From Chlorocebus sabaeus (taxonomy: Eukaryota > Chordata > Mammalia > Primates > Cercopithecidae): a stretch of DNA of 64,000 bases. The DNA is taken from positions 45,683,931 to 45,747,930 of the forward strand of contig NC_132909.1 of NCBI RefSeq assembly GCF_047675955.1. The letters are read 5' to 3'. Position numbers and translations under genes: made by a program. Positions 9,413 to 30,795 of the stretch are shown piece after piece (the stretch's first letter is position 1; each line of letters starts with the position of its first letter). The notes beneath the pieces are model-generated. The model had not been told where the DNA came from and did no database searches. It saw only the letters and a list, made by a program, of their open reading frames with translations.

Positions 9413-11091
9413 AACTATATTTCAACAGTGCCCGAGGTCAGAGCAGTGGAAAAGGGAGTGGGGGTGGGGGAGTCTGGGTGGCTGGGGCCTGGATTGGGCA
9501 CCCCCTCCCCCCATCCTGGTACAGGCTGGCTTGACCCTTGGGGGCCTCCTCCCAAAAACTGGGTCTCGGCCACAGATGGAAAACTCCAGGCTGTGCCGCC
9601 TCTGAGACGGCCCAGATTTGGAGGCCAACTTCAGCACTGGCTTCAGCCACTAGACAAAGGAAGGAATCTCTTAAGTGCTGAAAAGAGGCGGCAATGTGTG
9701 CACAGGCCCCAGTCCTGAGTAAGACTCCTTCTCAATGAGGACAGAGTGGTGGTTTGCAAGACGCGCCCCCTTCTGGCACACCCACCTCCTGGAACATTGT
9801 CTGGGGAGCCAGAGACAGTGGAAAGAGCTTGTGGCATGAACATCGGAAGGCACCTGGCACCTGAGCCTCCTGCAGTCCCCGAGTGGCGATGCTGAGCGAA
9901 TGGCACATTTGGGTATCCCGAGGACACGGGGTGGCATTGGGATGCAGCAGGGATGTCCCACTGTGGGACGGACATCAGACCCAAGTCACTGGGACTCTGT
10001 CGTATGACTCAGGAACAGGAATGTGGCCTCTCAGACCCTCAGGTTTGTCAGGAAGAAGAGGACAAATGTGTACACATCCAAAGGCTTAAGGCTCAGAGAC
10101 CAACGTGGCCATGCAGGAGGGCTGGGTCAGAGGGCCTGGCTGGAGCCAGTGTGAGCAAGGGGCCCTTCAGGAGGCTGTGGAGAAGTCAGAGTTCACTGGA
10201 GGCAGGAGAACAGCCTGTGCAAAGGCGGAGAAAGTGGAAGGCAGTCTGGGGGAACAGTGCGGTACGGGGCACTCCAAAGGCAGGAGGGGAAAGCAGAGGC
10301 TGGCTCAGGGGCCCGGCGTCCTCCCACAGGCAGTGGGAGTCACACGGTGTGTGTGCCAGGTGGGGCATGTCCTGACAGACCCAGGGGTTCTAGGGGGAGG
10401 CCACAGGGAGGCGAGCTGGGACACAGCCCTGAGACCCCATCGGAGGGAACTGAGGCAGGGGAGGGGAAGGAGGTGCCTGCCCAGCAGCCCTGCAGACCCA
10501 TGGGCAGACAGCACAGGCAAGAGAGCCCCCAGCCTCTCAAAGCAGAAACTGGGGGCCGGAGAGGTCTAGACAGGCCTAGGGGAAGGGCGGGGGTGCCCCC
10601 TGCTCCCACTCTGGCCCCTGGCCTTGGAAGCTGAAGTCCCACCATCTCATTCACAGACGGACACCGCAGGCCTGCCCAGGTCACACCAACCCTGGGGACT
10701 GGGACTCCCCAGCTGGGCTGGGAGCCTCCAGGGCATTCAGCCCAACCCGGCACTACTGACCCAGCACTACTGACCGTGGTCAACTGTGTATTTCCTGACC
10801 ACCTGCCCTGTGACCACACGGACCCTACAGCACCATCCCTGTGGTGCAGACACTTCCGAGAGCTGGGAGACACAGCTGGGTGGCCATGCTGTGCCTGGGC
10901 CGGGTCAGCCACTCCTTGTGTAGGATGGGAGCCCACCCTGACACTGTCCGTCCTTGGGAGAGATGGGCTGCCCAGGCCCGAGGGTCTATCTGGGGCAGGC
11001 GGACCCTCCATAGCCCAGAGTCTCTGCTAGCTCTGTGGCCCAACCCCACATCATCCCAACGCCCTCAGACTCAGCTTTCAAAACCAAGACC

Positions 11092-11690
11092 TCTGCCAGG
11101 CACGGTGGCTCACGTCTGTAACCTCAGCACTTTGGGAGGCTGAGGAAGGCAGATGACTTGAGCCCAGGAGTTTGAGACCAGCCTGGGCAACATGGCGAAA
11201 CCCTGTCTCTATGAAAAATTTTTTAAAAATTAGCCAGGCAATGGGGCACGGTCCCAGCACTTTGGGAGGCCGAGGCAGGCGAAGCACCTGAGGTCAGGAG
11301 TTCGAAACTAGCCTGGCCAACATGGTGAAATGCTATCTCTACTAAAAATAGAAAATTTAGCTGGGTGTAGTGGTGCACGTGTGTAATCCCAGCTACTCGG
11401 GAGGCTGAGGTATGAGAATCGCTTGCTCCTGGGAGGCGGAGGTTGTAGTGAGCTGAGATCTCGCCACTGCACTCCAGCCTGGGAGACACAGCGAGACTCC
11501 ACCTTAAAAAAAAAAAAAATTAGCCAGGCATGGTGGTGTGTGCCTGTGGTCCCAGCTACTTGGAAGGCTGAGGTGGGAGGAATGCTTGAGGTTGAGGCTG
11601 CAGTGAGCTGTGATTACACCACTGCACTCCAGCCTGGGCAACAGTGCAAGACCCCAACTCAAAAAAACAAACAAAACAAAACAAAAGAAA
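11092..11690 (+). mobile_element. Alu nested within Alu
   Basis: The left part of one Alu (11092-11237) and its right arm (about 11518-11690) are separated by a second plus-strand Alu (about 11238-11517). Lies in the long DDA1 3'UTR. Confidence 0.82.
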
Positions 11691-12382
11691 ACTAAGACCC
11701 CCCGCCCCCCGCCGCCAGTGGGGGTGATAAGGGAAGAAGCGGTGTTCCCCCAGCCCCAGGCTTAATGGTCAGGGCCACAAACCTTCTGCCAAGAGCCTGA
11801 ACACCCCCTACATACCCAAGTTCAGCCCCAAACCCAGCCCAGCTGGCAGAGGAGGGGTCCCCATGAGCGGCCATGGCACATGCCAATTGCCAGGTGCCAA
11901 CTTTCTGTACAGCTCCTCTATGACTCAGCAAGGGTGAGGTCACTACCTGGGACAGCAAGACCGGCCAGATGCCATCTGTGCTGTCACCATGCCTCACGGG
12001 AGTGGCAGAGGCCGGAGACCCCAGGCCCCCAGGTGAGGCTGGCCGTCTCTGCGGTGGCTGACAGGTGCACTGCCCTGCTCGGCGGTATCCCAGGCAGGGG
12101 GCTGACCCTGCTCCATCCTTGGCACCATGGACTGTCTCTCAGGAATGACCTGTCCTTGGGGTCACCTTGACAGGAGAGGCAGAGGGGATGGTCCCGGCAG
12201 GTCTTGGCCTTGAACATGGTGGCCTCAGCAAGCCCACGAGAGAATCCAGCTGGTCCCGGAGCCCCTGGCGTGGGGGGCCCTTCTCACTCCTCTTGGTGAC
12301 AACAGGGATGACTCCCAGGGGCTCCGTCCTCTGCAGCCAAGGTGTGTGGAGCAAAGACGCGAGGTCGAGTAGGAAAGACCCT

Positions 12383-12388
12383 TTTATT
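12383..12388 (-). terminator. DDA1: Proximal poly(A) signal of DDA1
   Basis: TTTATT on the plus strand reads AATAAA on the minus strand, in CCCCAATAAAAGGG, about 615 bp after the stop. Gives the shorter possible transcript. Confidence 0.6.
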
Positions 12389-13002
12389 GGGGTGGACACG
12401 GAGCACGCACTAGTCCATGATAAAAATAAAATGACTCAAGAGAAAGATCCCAAGGGCCGACTTCTCCCCGACGTGCGCACACGCTGAGTGAGGTCTGGGC
12501 ATGGGAGAGTTCCAGGCAGAGCGTGGGACAAGACCGAGTCTCAAGGGCCTGGACCGGTGTCAGGGGGAGAAGGCCACTCGGCTGTCCTGGTGGGTCGGCC
12601 ACCCCAGGCCTGCCCTTGTTGCCCAGCCACAGTGAAGCCCCCGCTAGAGACCCTCACAGACACGCTCTGGTTCTCTAGAGAACTGGGGGCAGGAGTCGGG
12701 GAACTGGCCCGGTGGAAGGCGGGGGTCGGGGGGACAATGTTGTGTTTTTTTAAAAAGCATCTACCAACATCACACTACTGGGTCTGATGTCCCCTTTAAC
12801 CAACGCTTGATACAGGTTACAGCATAAATAAAAACTCAAGGAAAATAAATACATCGGCTCCTATGAGGTTGGAAGTGGTGTGGACGCAGGGTGTGGATGG
12901 GCCGGCAGGGAGGCGGGCGGGCGGGGTGCTTACACATGGCGGGCAGGCGGGTGGGCGACCGAGGAGCAGACCTGGCAGGAGGCGCCTGTGGGGTTGAGAG
13001 TC

Positions 13003-23362
<10,360 letters not shown>

Positions 23363-23365
<3 letters not shown>

Positions 23366-23455
23366 CTTCTGTTTCCTCCGTCGCCGCCTCGGCCGCCGCC
23401 TCAGCCTCCACCGCCGCCACCACAGCCGCCTTCTAAGCCGCCGCCTCACAGTAAC
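23363..23455 (-). CDS. DDA1: DDA1 exon 1 (5'UTR plus initiator ATG)
   Basis: Only the ATG (23363-23365) is coding, followed by donor GTGAGT. Upstream is a GGC/GGA-rich leader of about 90 bp. The outer boundary is an estimate. Confidence 0.8.
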
Positions 23456-23740
23456 TTCCAGCCACGGCACAGCCCACACTGATGGCGCCACCACCCCCCC
23501 GTCATTGGTGCGCACTCTAGCCCCGCCCCCACATATGAGCACTTTGCACGCTCCCATTGGCAGCATCCAGCTAACTCATGCGCCCATTGGTTGCCACGCC
23601 TCCTCCCATTGTGGTCAAGTTCGGTTGAAGAAGCAAAGCCCCGCCCGGTACTTGGAAGCAATGGAAAGTGAGATCCGGAAGTGGGCGGAGGCCTCGGTCG
23701 CGAAGTCTCTTGGGAGTTGTAGTTTACAACTCCGCGAGTC
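23366..23740 (-). promoter_or_regulatory. DDA1: DDA1 CpG-island promoter with CCAAT boxes
   Basis: CpG-rich region upstream of and including the leader. Three ATTGG motifs (23504-23508, 23556-23560, 23586-23590) read CCAAT on the DDA1 strand. A GAGTTGTAGT-type element (about 23709-23725) reads ACTACAACTCCCAAGA, resembling the ZNF143/SBS motif. TCCGGAAGTG (about 23674) fits an ETS site. GC boxes GGGGCGGGG-like at 23521 and 23638. Confidence 0.7.
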
Positions 23741-23783
23741 TCTCTAGAGCTTTTCTGTGTCTGTTTTTAAGATGAGGGGGTCG

Positions 23784-24590
23784 GCCGGGTGCGGTGGCTC
23801 ACGCCTATAATCCTAGCACTTTGGGAGGTCGAGGCAGGTGGATCGCCTGAGGTCAGGAGTTCAAGACCAGCCTGGCTAACATGGTGAATCCCCCATCTCT
23901 GCGCCTGTAATCCCAGCTACTCGGGAGGCCGAGGCAGGAGAATCACTTGAACCCGGTAGGCGGAGGTTGTAGTGAGCCGACATCGCGCCATTGCACTCCA
24001 GCCTGGGCAACAAAAGTGAAAATCAGTCTCAAAAAAAAGAAAAAGAAAAAAAATGAAAGATCGGCTGGGCGCAGTGGCTCACGCCTGTAATCCCAGCACT
24101 TTGGGAGGCCGAGGCGGGCGGATCACGAGGTCAGGAGATCGAGACCGTCCTGGCTAACACGGTGAAACCCCGTCTTTACTAAAAATACAAAAAATTAGCC
24201 GAGCGAGGTGGCGGGCGCCTGTAGTCCCAGCTACTCGGGAGGCTGAGGCAGGAGAATAGGGTGAACCCAGGAAGCAGAGCTTGTAGTGAGCCGAGATCAC
24301 GCCACTGCACTCCAGCCTGGGCAACAGAACGAGACTGTCTAAAAAAAAAAAAAAAAAAAAAAAAAAACAATTCCGGGCACGGTGGCTCACACCTATAATC
24401 CCAGCACTTTGGCGGATCATGAGGGCAGGAGTTTGAGACCCGCCCGGGCAACAAGAGCGAAACTCCCTCTCCAAGAAAAAAAAAAGAAGATGGGGGGTCC
24501 CCCTATGTTTCCCAAGCTGGTCTCAAACTTCTGGCCTAAAGCAATCCTCCAGACTTGACTTCTCAAAGTTCTGGGAGCCATCGTGCCAGC
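23784..24590 (+). mobile_element. Alu cluster
   Basis: 23784-24056 lacks part of the middle. 24063-24366 is a good AluY with a long A-tail. 24372-24485 is a short deleted Alu, and 24488-24590 is a minus-oriented remnant. Confidence 0.85.
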
Positions 24591-25139
24591 ATCTTCTTGT
24601 GTTTATTACATTTTTAAAGCAGCCCTAGAAGAGGAAAACCATAACACTCCCTATCCCCTCCTCGAGACCATCTTGCTCAAACACCTCCCATAACTCCCTA
24701 GTATTCAATCCCACCTCCTTGACCCCATTTATGGGTACCTGCAGCCTTCATTGCCCACCTGTGTCCTCACCTCTAACCAATTCCTCCTACATCTGGGCTC
24801 TCCCAGACCTTGCCATTTCCTCCAACACTGCATTCTTCAAAAAGGCAAGTCAGGTATCTTCACTGAGGTCCTACAGCCCTCACAATCCCCCTCCCAGCCC
24901 TGACACCGCTGTGTCCAAACTGCCTTCCTGACTTCCAGGGCAAAGACTGGGCACCCAGCACATAGCAACTGCACAGTGAAGTTGCTAAGTGGAAGCTACT
25001 ATTATTACTCCAATAGCAACAGAGCAGGAGAAACCAGCACTGCATTTTATAGGCAACAAACGCACCCCACAGAGCTAAGTCTTTGCTCAAAATCAAACAT
25101 CCCCAAGGGGCAGGTGGAAGATTCCAACTCCTAATGGGC

Positions 25140-25385
25140 TGGAGTTCGAGATCAGCCTGGCCAACATGGTGAAACCCCCCTCTACTAAAAATACATAAGT
25201 TAGCTGGGTATGGATTAGTAGCGCCTGTAATCCCAGCTACTGGGGAGGTTGAGGCACCAGAACTGCTTCAACCCGAAGGCAGAGGTTGCAGTGAGCAGGG
25301 ATCCGACAACTGCACTCCAGCCACGCCAGCCTGGGCAATAGAGACCCTGTTTCAAAAACAAACACCCCCCCCCGCGCCACACACA
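25140..25385 (+). mobile_element. 5'-truncated Alu
   Basis: Begins within the left arm (GGAGTTCGAGATCAGCCTGG) and ends in a C/CA-rich tail. Confidence 0.8.
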
Positions 25386-25430
25386 CAGTTTTCCACCAGC
25401 CTTCCTAGACCTATAAAATTTATGACACAG

Positions 25431-25711
25431 GCTGGGCATGATGGCTCACACCTGTAATCCCAGCACTTTGGGAGGCCAAGGCAGGCAGATCACCTGAGGT
25501 CAGGAGTTTGAGACCAGCCTGGCCAACATGGTTGAAACCCCGTCTCTACTAAAAATACAAAAATTAGCCGGGTGTGGTGGTGGGCGCCTATAATCCCAGC
25601 TACTCAGGAGGCTGAGGCAGGAGAATTGCTTGAACCCGGGAGACAGAGTTTGCAGTGAGCCAAGATCGTGCCACTGCACTCCAGCCTGGGGGACAGAGCG
25701 AGACTCTGTAT

Positions 25712-25745
<34 letters not shown>

Positions 25746-26156
25746 CGGACCCAGTGGCTCACACCTGTAATCCCAGCACTTTGGGAGGCTGAGGTGGATC
25801 ACCTGAGGTCAGGAGTTTGAGACCAGCCTGGTCCACACGCTGAAACCCCATCTCTACTAAAAACACAAAAATTAGGCTGGGCGTAGTGGCTCACGCCTGT
25901 AATCCCAGCACTTTTTGAGAGGCCGAGGCAGGTGGATCACCTGAGGTCGGGAGTACCAGACCAGCCTGACCAACATGGAGAAACCCCTCTCTACTAAAAA
26001 TACAAAATTTGCCGGGCATGGTGGCACATGCCTGTAATCCCAGCTACTCAGGAGGCTGAGGCAGGAGAACCGCTTGCACCCGGAAGGCAGAGGTTTCGGT
26101 GAGACAAGATCGCCCCATTGCACTCCAGCCTAAGCAACAAGAGGGAAATTCTGTCT

Positions 26157-26189
<33 letters not shown>
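25431..26189 (+). mobile_element. Three plus-strand Alus, long A-tails
   Basis: 25431-25744 full length with about 33-A tail. 25745-25872 left arm only. 25874-26189 full length with about 33-A tail. Confidence 0.88.
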
Positions 26190-26192
<3 letters not shown>

Positions 26193-26225
26193 TTATGACA
26201 TGTAAGGCAACTGGAACTTTTAACA

Positions 26226-26231
26226 TTTATT
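26226..26231 (-). terminator. MRPL34: MRPL34 poly(A) signal candidate
   Basis: AATAAA on the minus strand about 460 bp after the stop. An ATTAAA variant lies at 26298-26303. Downstream on the minus strand is the T-tract made by the neighbouring Alu tail. Confidence 0.6.
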
Positions 26232-26689
26232 ACACGTTTAACAATATTTCAAAATTATTGATAATTCCTTTGGATGTGATACGCTTTGTAATTATATTTT
26301 AATGAGCTCTCATCTTGGAGAGATACATTCTCTCCGAGATACAAGAAATATTTATAGAAGAAATCATCCGATGCCTGAGATCAGCTTCAAAAGAACCAAG
26401 GATGGGGCAGGGACGGGTTGTAGGTGGTCGGTAGTCACGGCTGTGTACTGGGTACAAGGAGGTTCGTTGTACTGTTCTTCCGTCTGTTGCGCAGGTTCGA
26501 AATGCTTCCTAATTAAAAAGTCTAAAAAGGGACTTGGCAAGCTCCCATGCAGCCTTCAACCCCACAATACGGAGAGTACTCAGGTCCGAGGCGTTCCTGC
26601 TCCCCAGCTCCCTGCAAAAACAGCGCCAGGCAAGGTCGCGAGGTGAGGGCGATGCTTCTATGGGGGTCCCGCCGACAGCATCGCGATCC

Positions 26690-26903
26690 TCAATGGCTCA
26701 GCGACTTGCGGCCCTTGAGCATTCGGCGAAGGATGACCTGGACGCCGGCCGGCGTGCTCAGGCGCCGGACCCAGCCGTGCTTGTTCTTCCGTTTGATGTT
26801 GCTCGGCTGATACTCGTTTCCGCGAGTCTTGCCCCGGGCCGGCTGTGGGATGGGGAGGCCCCAGGCGTCCGGGAACCCCAGCCAGGCCCGGGGCTGGAGC
26901 CAC
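26690..26903 (-). CDS. MRPL34: MRPL34 exon 2
   Basis: Minus-strand acceptor CCCACGCAG. Encodes the last base of Arg, WLQPRAWLGFPDAWGLPIPQ and the bL34 domain to SLSH, TGA at 26690-26692. Confidence 0.97.
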
Positions 26904-27188
26904 CTGCGTGGGTAGAGGGACGGCGAGAAAGGTCAGACGGGGTGCTGGGTGACCTCGGCGCTCAACCTCTCTAAGCCTCTGCTCCCGGGGACAGAGCCTG
27001 ACTGCAAAATGCGCTCCATAAATGCGCAAGTCACTGGCAGGTCATGCGGGCAGTGAACAGTAGCGCCAGCCTCCGACGCCCTTATTCCCAGATTTGGGGA
27101 AGGGTTCCCCTTTGAGGACTTACCTGCCACCCAGTAACGCTGCCGACCTACTCGTGGGGCCCAACAGGGATCCAGCCAAGAGAGCCAT
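26690..27188 (-). CDS. MRPL34: MRPL34 (mitochondrial ribosomal protein bL34m), complete
   Basis: Protein of the mitochondrial large ribosomal subunit, homologous to bacterial L34. Two exons on the minus strand, 27124-27188 and 26690-26903, 279 bp = 92 aa + stop. It starts MALLAGSLLGPTSRSAALLG, an Ala/Leu/Ser/Arg-rich mitochondrial targeting sequence of about 45 residues. The bL34 core follows (NEYQPSNIKRKNKHGWVRRL, then VILRRMLKGRKSLSH), very basic as expected for rRNA binding. Same length as human from memory, where the third residue is Val rather than Leu. The first ATG in the leader fits the presequence. The promoter region has NRF1-like sites, in keeping with a nuclear gene for mitochondria. 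Confidence 0.97.
27124..27188 (-). CDS. MRPL34: MRPL34 exon 1 coding part
   Basis: ATG at 27186-27188, 21 codons plus two bases, donor GTAAGT. Encodes the mitochondrial presequence. Confidence 0.96.
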
Positions 27189-27440
27189 GTCCTCAGTGGG
27201 TCCGGCAGGCCCGGCCGCCGGCGATTCCGGAGCCCAGAAGCGCCCAACCCTGGAACAAAGGATTATGGGAAGTGTAGTTTCTCCTAACGTGCAAAAACAG
27301 GCCGTTGGGGAAAACCCTTAAGTTGTAGTTCTGCGCCTGCGCAACAGAGGCGCGCCAGTCTGTCCACGGAGCAGGGCTCTTCATACAAACGAAAAGGTAG
27401 CCGGCGAACGGCGCCTTTTCAGCATGCGCATGCGTACAAG
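27189..27440 (-). promoter_or_regulatory. MRPL34: MRPL34 promoter with NRF1- and ZNF143-like sites
   Basis: TGCGCCTGCGCA at 27332-27343 and GCATGCGCATGCGT at 27422-27435 resemble NRF1 sites. On the minus strand AACTACACTTCCCATAATCC (27260-27279) resembles the ZNF143 SBS. A second ACTACAACTT lies about 27319-27330. CpG-rich and TATA-less. Confidence 0.65.
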
Positions 27441-28026
27441 GCATTATCTCCCGCGGTCAGCTGGGAGCTGTGCTGCAGTTGTCTCTCCTGTTGACCGGCA
27501 GAGGGTGCCCCGCGGTGGCCGGGCGCAGCTGGTGGCAGCCGCAAGAAGCGGCTGGTTGGTCTTACCACCTCCAGCTGGGCAGATGGCACACAGCTGGCTG
27601 GCAGCTTGTCCTGGCTGCAGCCAAGTCTCCGCCTCTTGGCAGGAAGCCGAGGAGGCCTGAGTTCAAGCTCGCCGGGTGTCCTTGGGATGGTCCCTGCGCC
27701 TCTCTGGGCTTTCTCGATCTGTAAAACTCATGGATTGCAAGCTTGTCTTTGACAATCTTGCCTCCATTTCGGACCCTAGAAGAATTTTCCTCTGTTGTTA
27801 GAACCAAAAAAAAAAAAGGAAGAAAAATTTTCTGATACTCAGATCTGAACCCCTCCCCTACTCACACACTATCCTTGGCTCTCCATTTCCCCAAGTAAAA
27901 CCTGCTCAGCCCTTCCATCAGGCATGCAAAACCCTGTACACACACCGTCTTACATTTCAGCCACGCCCTCCTCTCTGCCTGGTGTTCCCCAACCGCCCTT
28001 TAAAAATCCTCTCCTCTCCTCCAAGG
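27441..28026. other. MRPL34-ABHD8 intergenic, left part
   Basis: CpG-rich at first, then unique sequence with a faint MIR-like stretch near 27650-27730. No gene recognised. Confidence 0.5.
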
Positions 28027-28286
28027 GCTGAGTGAAGTGTGGCCCATGCCTGTCATTCCAGCATTTTGGGAGGCTGAGGAGGGAGGATCCCTTGGGGCCA
28101 GGAGTTTGAGACCAGCCTGGGGACATGGTAGCAACCACATATAGCCTCAAGTACTCTGAAGGTGAGGTGGGAGGATTCCCTGAACCCAGGAGTTCCAGGC
28201 TATAGTGAGCAATGACAGCGCCAATGCACTCCAGCCTGGGCAACGGAGTGAGATGCTTTCTCAAAAAAAAAAAAAAAAAAAAAAAA
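28027..28286 (+). mobile_element. Old Alu (AluJ-like)
   Basis: Diverged dimer, head CTGAGTGAAGTGTGGCCC, with a 24-A tail. Confidence 0.8.
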
Positions 28287-28639
28287 GGAGCCCTCTTCTC
28301 TCAACCGCTGTCCATTCTTCTGGCCCAACTGCCTTCCCTTGACTCTCTCCCAAGTTCAGGGGCTCCTCAAGGGCCAGGGGCCTGGGGCTGTATCCCTACA
28401 AGTGCCAACTTGGGGTTGATACAGAGAGGTGCTTGCTAAATGAATAAACTGTATAGTCTCCCAGAAGTGCCCTTAGTGAGCAAGAGTAGGTGTCTGGACG
28501 GAATCCAGCTCTGGCAGCAAATTCCAGGGGATGGGAGTGGCCAAGCAGCAAGGAGCATTTAACCCCTCCTCCCCCGAAGCCCATCCTACCTGTAGCATCA
28601 TTTAGCAAAACATCACCACTACAATAACGCCCATAATAT

Positions 28640-28800
28640 ATGGAGCACTTGTTATATGCATGACACTGATGAGTGCTTTACCTACATAGTAAACTTATGA
28701 GAGGATTAATTTCATAAAGAAATAAACAGAGGCTCAGGAACGTGAAGTAACTTGCCCAAGGTCACACCTCAGCAAAGGGCAGAGGCTGGATTTGAGACCT
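28640..28800 (+). mobile_element. MIR
   Basis: GAGTGCTTTACCTACATAGT, ACAGAGGCTCAGGAACGTGA and AACTTGCCCAAGGTCACACC follow the MIR core consensus. Confidence 0.8.
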
Positions 28801-28975
28801 GAGCTCTCCTGAGGGCCTACCGTAGCCCCGCCGGCACCACAGAGCTGGGATGCCTGCCTCTTGCTATCAGCCCTCCTCAGAACCATGGCAGCCATAGGTT
28901 AAATCGGCTGATTATGAAATTCAAACTCTCTAATTACCCACAGCTCTAAGACTTTCCTTGAAAGCTTTAGAGAAG

Positions 28976-29107
28976 CCCGTCACGATGGCTCACGCCTGTA
29001 ATCTCAGCCCTTTGGTGAAGCCGTAGGCGAGCGGATTGCTTAATGCCCGGAGTTCGAGACTAGTCTGGGCAACATAGCGAGACCTCGTCCCTACCGAAAA
29101 AAAAAAG
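28976..29107 (+). mobile_element. Alu monomer remnant
   Basis: GTCACGATGGCTCACGCCTG then GTCTGGGCAACATAGCGAG and an A-tail. Left monomer only. Confidence 0.75.
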
Positions 29108-29149
29108 GGGGGGCAGGGGATGGAGGTGGGGTGAGGGAGGTTAGCAAAT

Positions 29150-29265
29150 AATGGTTTCCAGGGCTTGGAATTACACAGCCTTGGGTTCAAGTCCCAGCTT
29201 TGCCCCTTGCTTGATTTATGTTCTTGTGCCCTTTATGAGCCTCAGTTTCCCCACTGGAGACTGGA
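29150..29265 (+). mobile_element. MIR-like fragment
   Basis: GGGTTCAAGTCCCAGC and GAGCCTCAGTTTCCCCA are typical of the MIR first half. Confidence 0.65.
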
Positions 29266-29489
29266 AAAAGATCTTGGAGTCTCTGCTTCTAGAATGGAAA
29301 GGTCGATACGGAGAGAAGAGAGTGGGAGCCTCGTTTGGAGAGGAACAGGACAATTCGGAGGCAGGGGCTGGGAGGCAGGGGCTTGGGAGACCCATTTGCG
29401 GAGAGAGGGCCCCGGCCGCGCACTCCCAGGCGTCCCTCAGACCTTAGACTGCAACCCCCTTCTCCGCCTTGAGCCAGGCCCCATCCTCC

Positions 29490-29846
29490 CGCAACCTCGG
29501 GGCACCACCAAAGGGGCGGGGTTGTTGCTCCCAGAGCCCGCCTCCACTCCGGAACTGCCGCCTCTGATTGGGCTTGTAACTAGGCCAGGTCAATCCGCAG
29601 CTGTGATAGGCCGAAGTGCCCGCCCGTCGGCACATGGCTTCGCCTACTCGGGGGAGGAACTTAAAGGGCCGGCTCTTTCCGCGGCCGCGGGATGCCCCTG
29701 TGCTGACCGCCAGGGGCCGGTGCCCGCCCGCGTAGACGCTCCCGGCCTGACTCCGCGCCACCATGTAAACGGCGCCAGCAGGCGGACGCTGGCTTCTCCG
29801 CCTGGGACCCCTCCGCCCCGACCCGGGCCCCGCGGCCCTCGATGAG
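29490..29846 (+). promoter_or_regulatory. ABHD8: ABHD8 promoter and probable untranslated exon 1
   Basis: CpG-rich region with GGGGCGGGG (about 29514), GATTGG (inverted CCAAT, about 29566) and CTTAAAGGGCC near 29660. The probable exon 1 runs from roughly 29690 to GATGAG at 29846, followed by donor GTGAGC. It joins to the acceptor at 31482. The leader contains upstream ATGs at 29692, 29763 (start-stop) and 29842. The transcription start is inferred. Confidence 0.6.
29763..29768 (+). promoter_or_regulatory. ABHD8: Start-stop uORF in the ABHD8 leader
   Basis: GCGCCACCATGTAAACGG: an ATG in strong Kozak context (A at -3) followed at once by TAA. If it lies in the mature leader it would make a minimal uORF. 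Confidence 0.6.
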
Positions 29847-30654
29847 GTGAGCGGGGAGCGGGCCCCAAAAGGAGAGATCGAAGCCCCGGGGCCTCCACTT
29901 CGGAGGAGTGGTGTCCACCAACCCCGCGTTTGGGCTCCTAGGAAGCCACGGAGCCCCAGTGGGCTCGACCCCGCTGCAGGAATGACGAACACCTGGAAGG
30001 CGGGGGCCAGGGGCGGGGAAGCGGGACTGGGGTGGCGCCTGTGCGTTGCCCTCTGCAATCCGGGATTAGGGCCCCACTCGAGGTGCGGGGCACAGTCTGC
30101 TTCCCCTCCAGTATGTCTGGGGCCACTGCGGGCTCAGTCTCGGGCGTGCGTTACCTTAGCGGCGCCCAACCTGGGGTGGGGGGCAGGCAGGCAGTTGGCC
30201 CCATCTCCAGGCCCCAGACACCTAGACAATGGGGGTGCACTGCTCGGGTATCCCCCCTTAGGTTATGTAACCGCCTGTGGTTGCCATGGACACGGGGGCG
30301 GGGGTGGCCCAAGGAGTGGGATGGAGGCTTGGAGGCCCCCAGCCAGGGCCTTGCCTTTCCCATCCTCTTCTCCACCTCCGGGGACTTGTGTAGCAGATCC
30401 CCCAGAATCCAGAGTGCCAAGGAGGAAGTTCAGAGTCTAGCTTCCTCTCAGAGTATCTGGGTCTCAGCTTGGCCCTCTATGAAACAGGCCCTGGCTCACC
30501 CCGGTCTAGGGGAGCTAAGCAAGGCTTTCTGTGGCTCAGTTCCCAACCCCCTCTCCCAGGGCCTCATCTTTCAGGAGTCAGATTCAGAGCCAGGAGTCTC
30601 ACTGGGGGCTCACCAAAGATTTGCACATTTTAAATGCCTTAGGAGGCCATGGGG

Positions 30655-30795
30655 ATATGTGAGTTAGTGAGTGTATACCTGAATGAGTTAGTGAGTTAGT
30701 GCATACCTGAATGAATAAGTTAGTGTATACCTGAATGAATTAGTGTATACCTGAATGAATGAGTTAGTGTATACCTGAATGAATGACTTAGGAGG
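30655..30795 (+). repeat. Short tandem repeat in ABHD8 intron 1
   Basis: GTTAGTGTATACCTGAATGA and variants recur about five times with irregular 20-30-bp spacing. CTTAGGAGGCCAT flanks the array on both sides (about 30638 and 30787). Confidence 0.85.

Larger units (their letters stand above)
9152..9430 (+). other. ANO8: ANO8 3'UTR
   Basis: Runs from the stop codon to shortly after the AATAAA at 9407-9412. Includes a (CA)n tract (9323-9341) and an A/T-rich stretch before the signal. The minus-strand DDA1 signal lies inside this UTR. Confidence 0.75.
9340..13002 (-). other. DDA1: DDA1 3'UTR, proximal and probable long form
   Basis: A proximal AATAAA (minus strand) lies at 12383-12388. A distal one lies at 9355-9360. 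Between them is mostly unique sequence plus a nested Alu block (11092-11690). No other coding exon was recognised. Confidence 0.55.
23741..26225. other. DDA1-MRPL34 intergenic region, Alu-dominated
   Basis: Alus at 23784-24056, 24063-24366, 24372-24485 (+), 24488-24590 (-, fragment), 25140-25385 and 25431-26189 (+). The stretch 24591-25139 is unique or old MIR-like. No gene recognised. Confidence 0.8.

Noticed and set aside
12825..12848. Plus-strand AATAAA motifs (CATAAATAAAAACTC, GAAAATAAATAC)
   Set aside because: No plus-strand gene ends here; the ANO8 signal is already at 9407. They lie within the minus-strand DDA1 3'UTR.
29165..29845. Plus-strand frame of 226 codons in the ABHD8 promoter
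   Set aside because: Covers a MIR fragment and CpG promoter sequence, with no homology or splice logic. Treated as chance.
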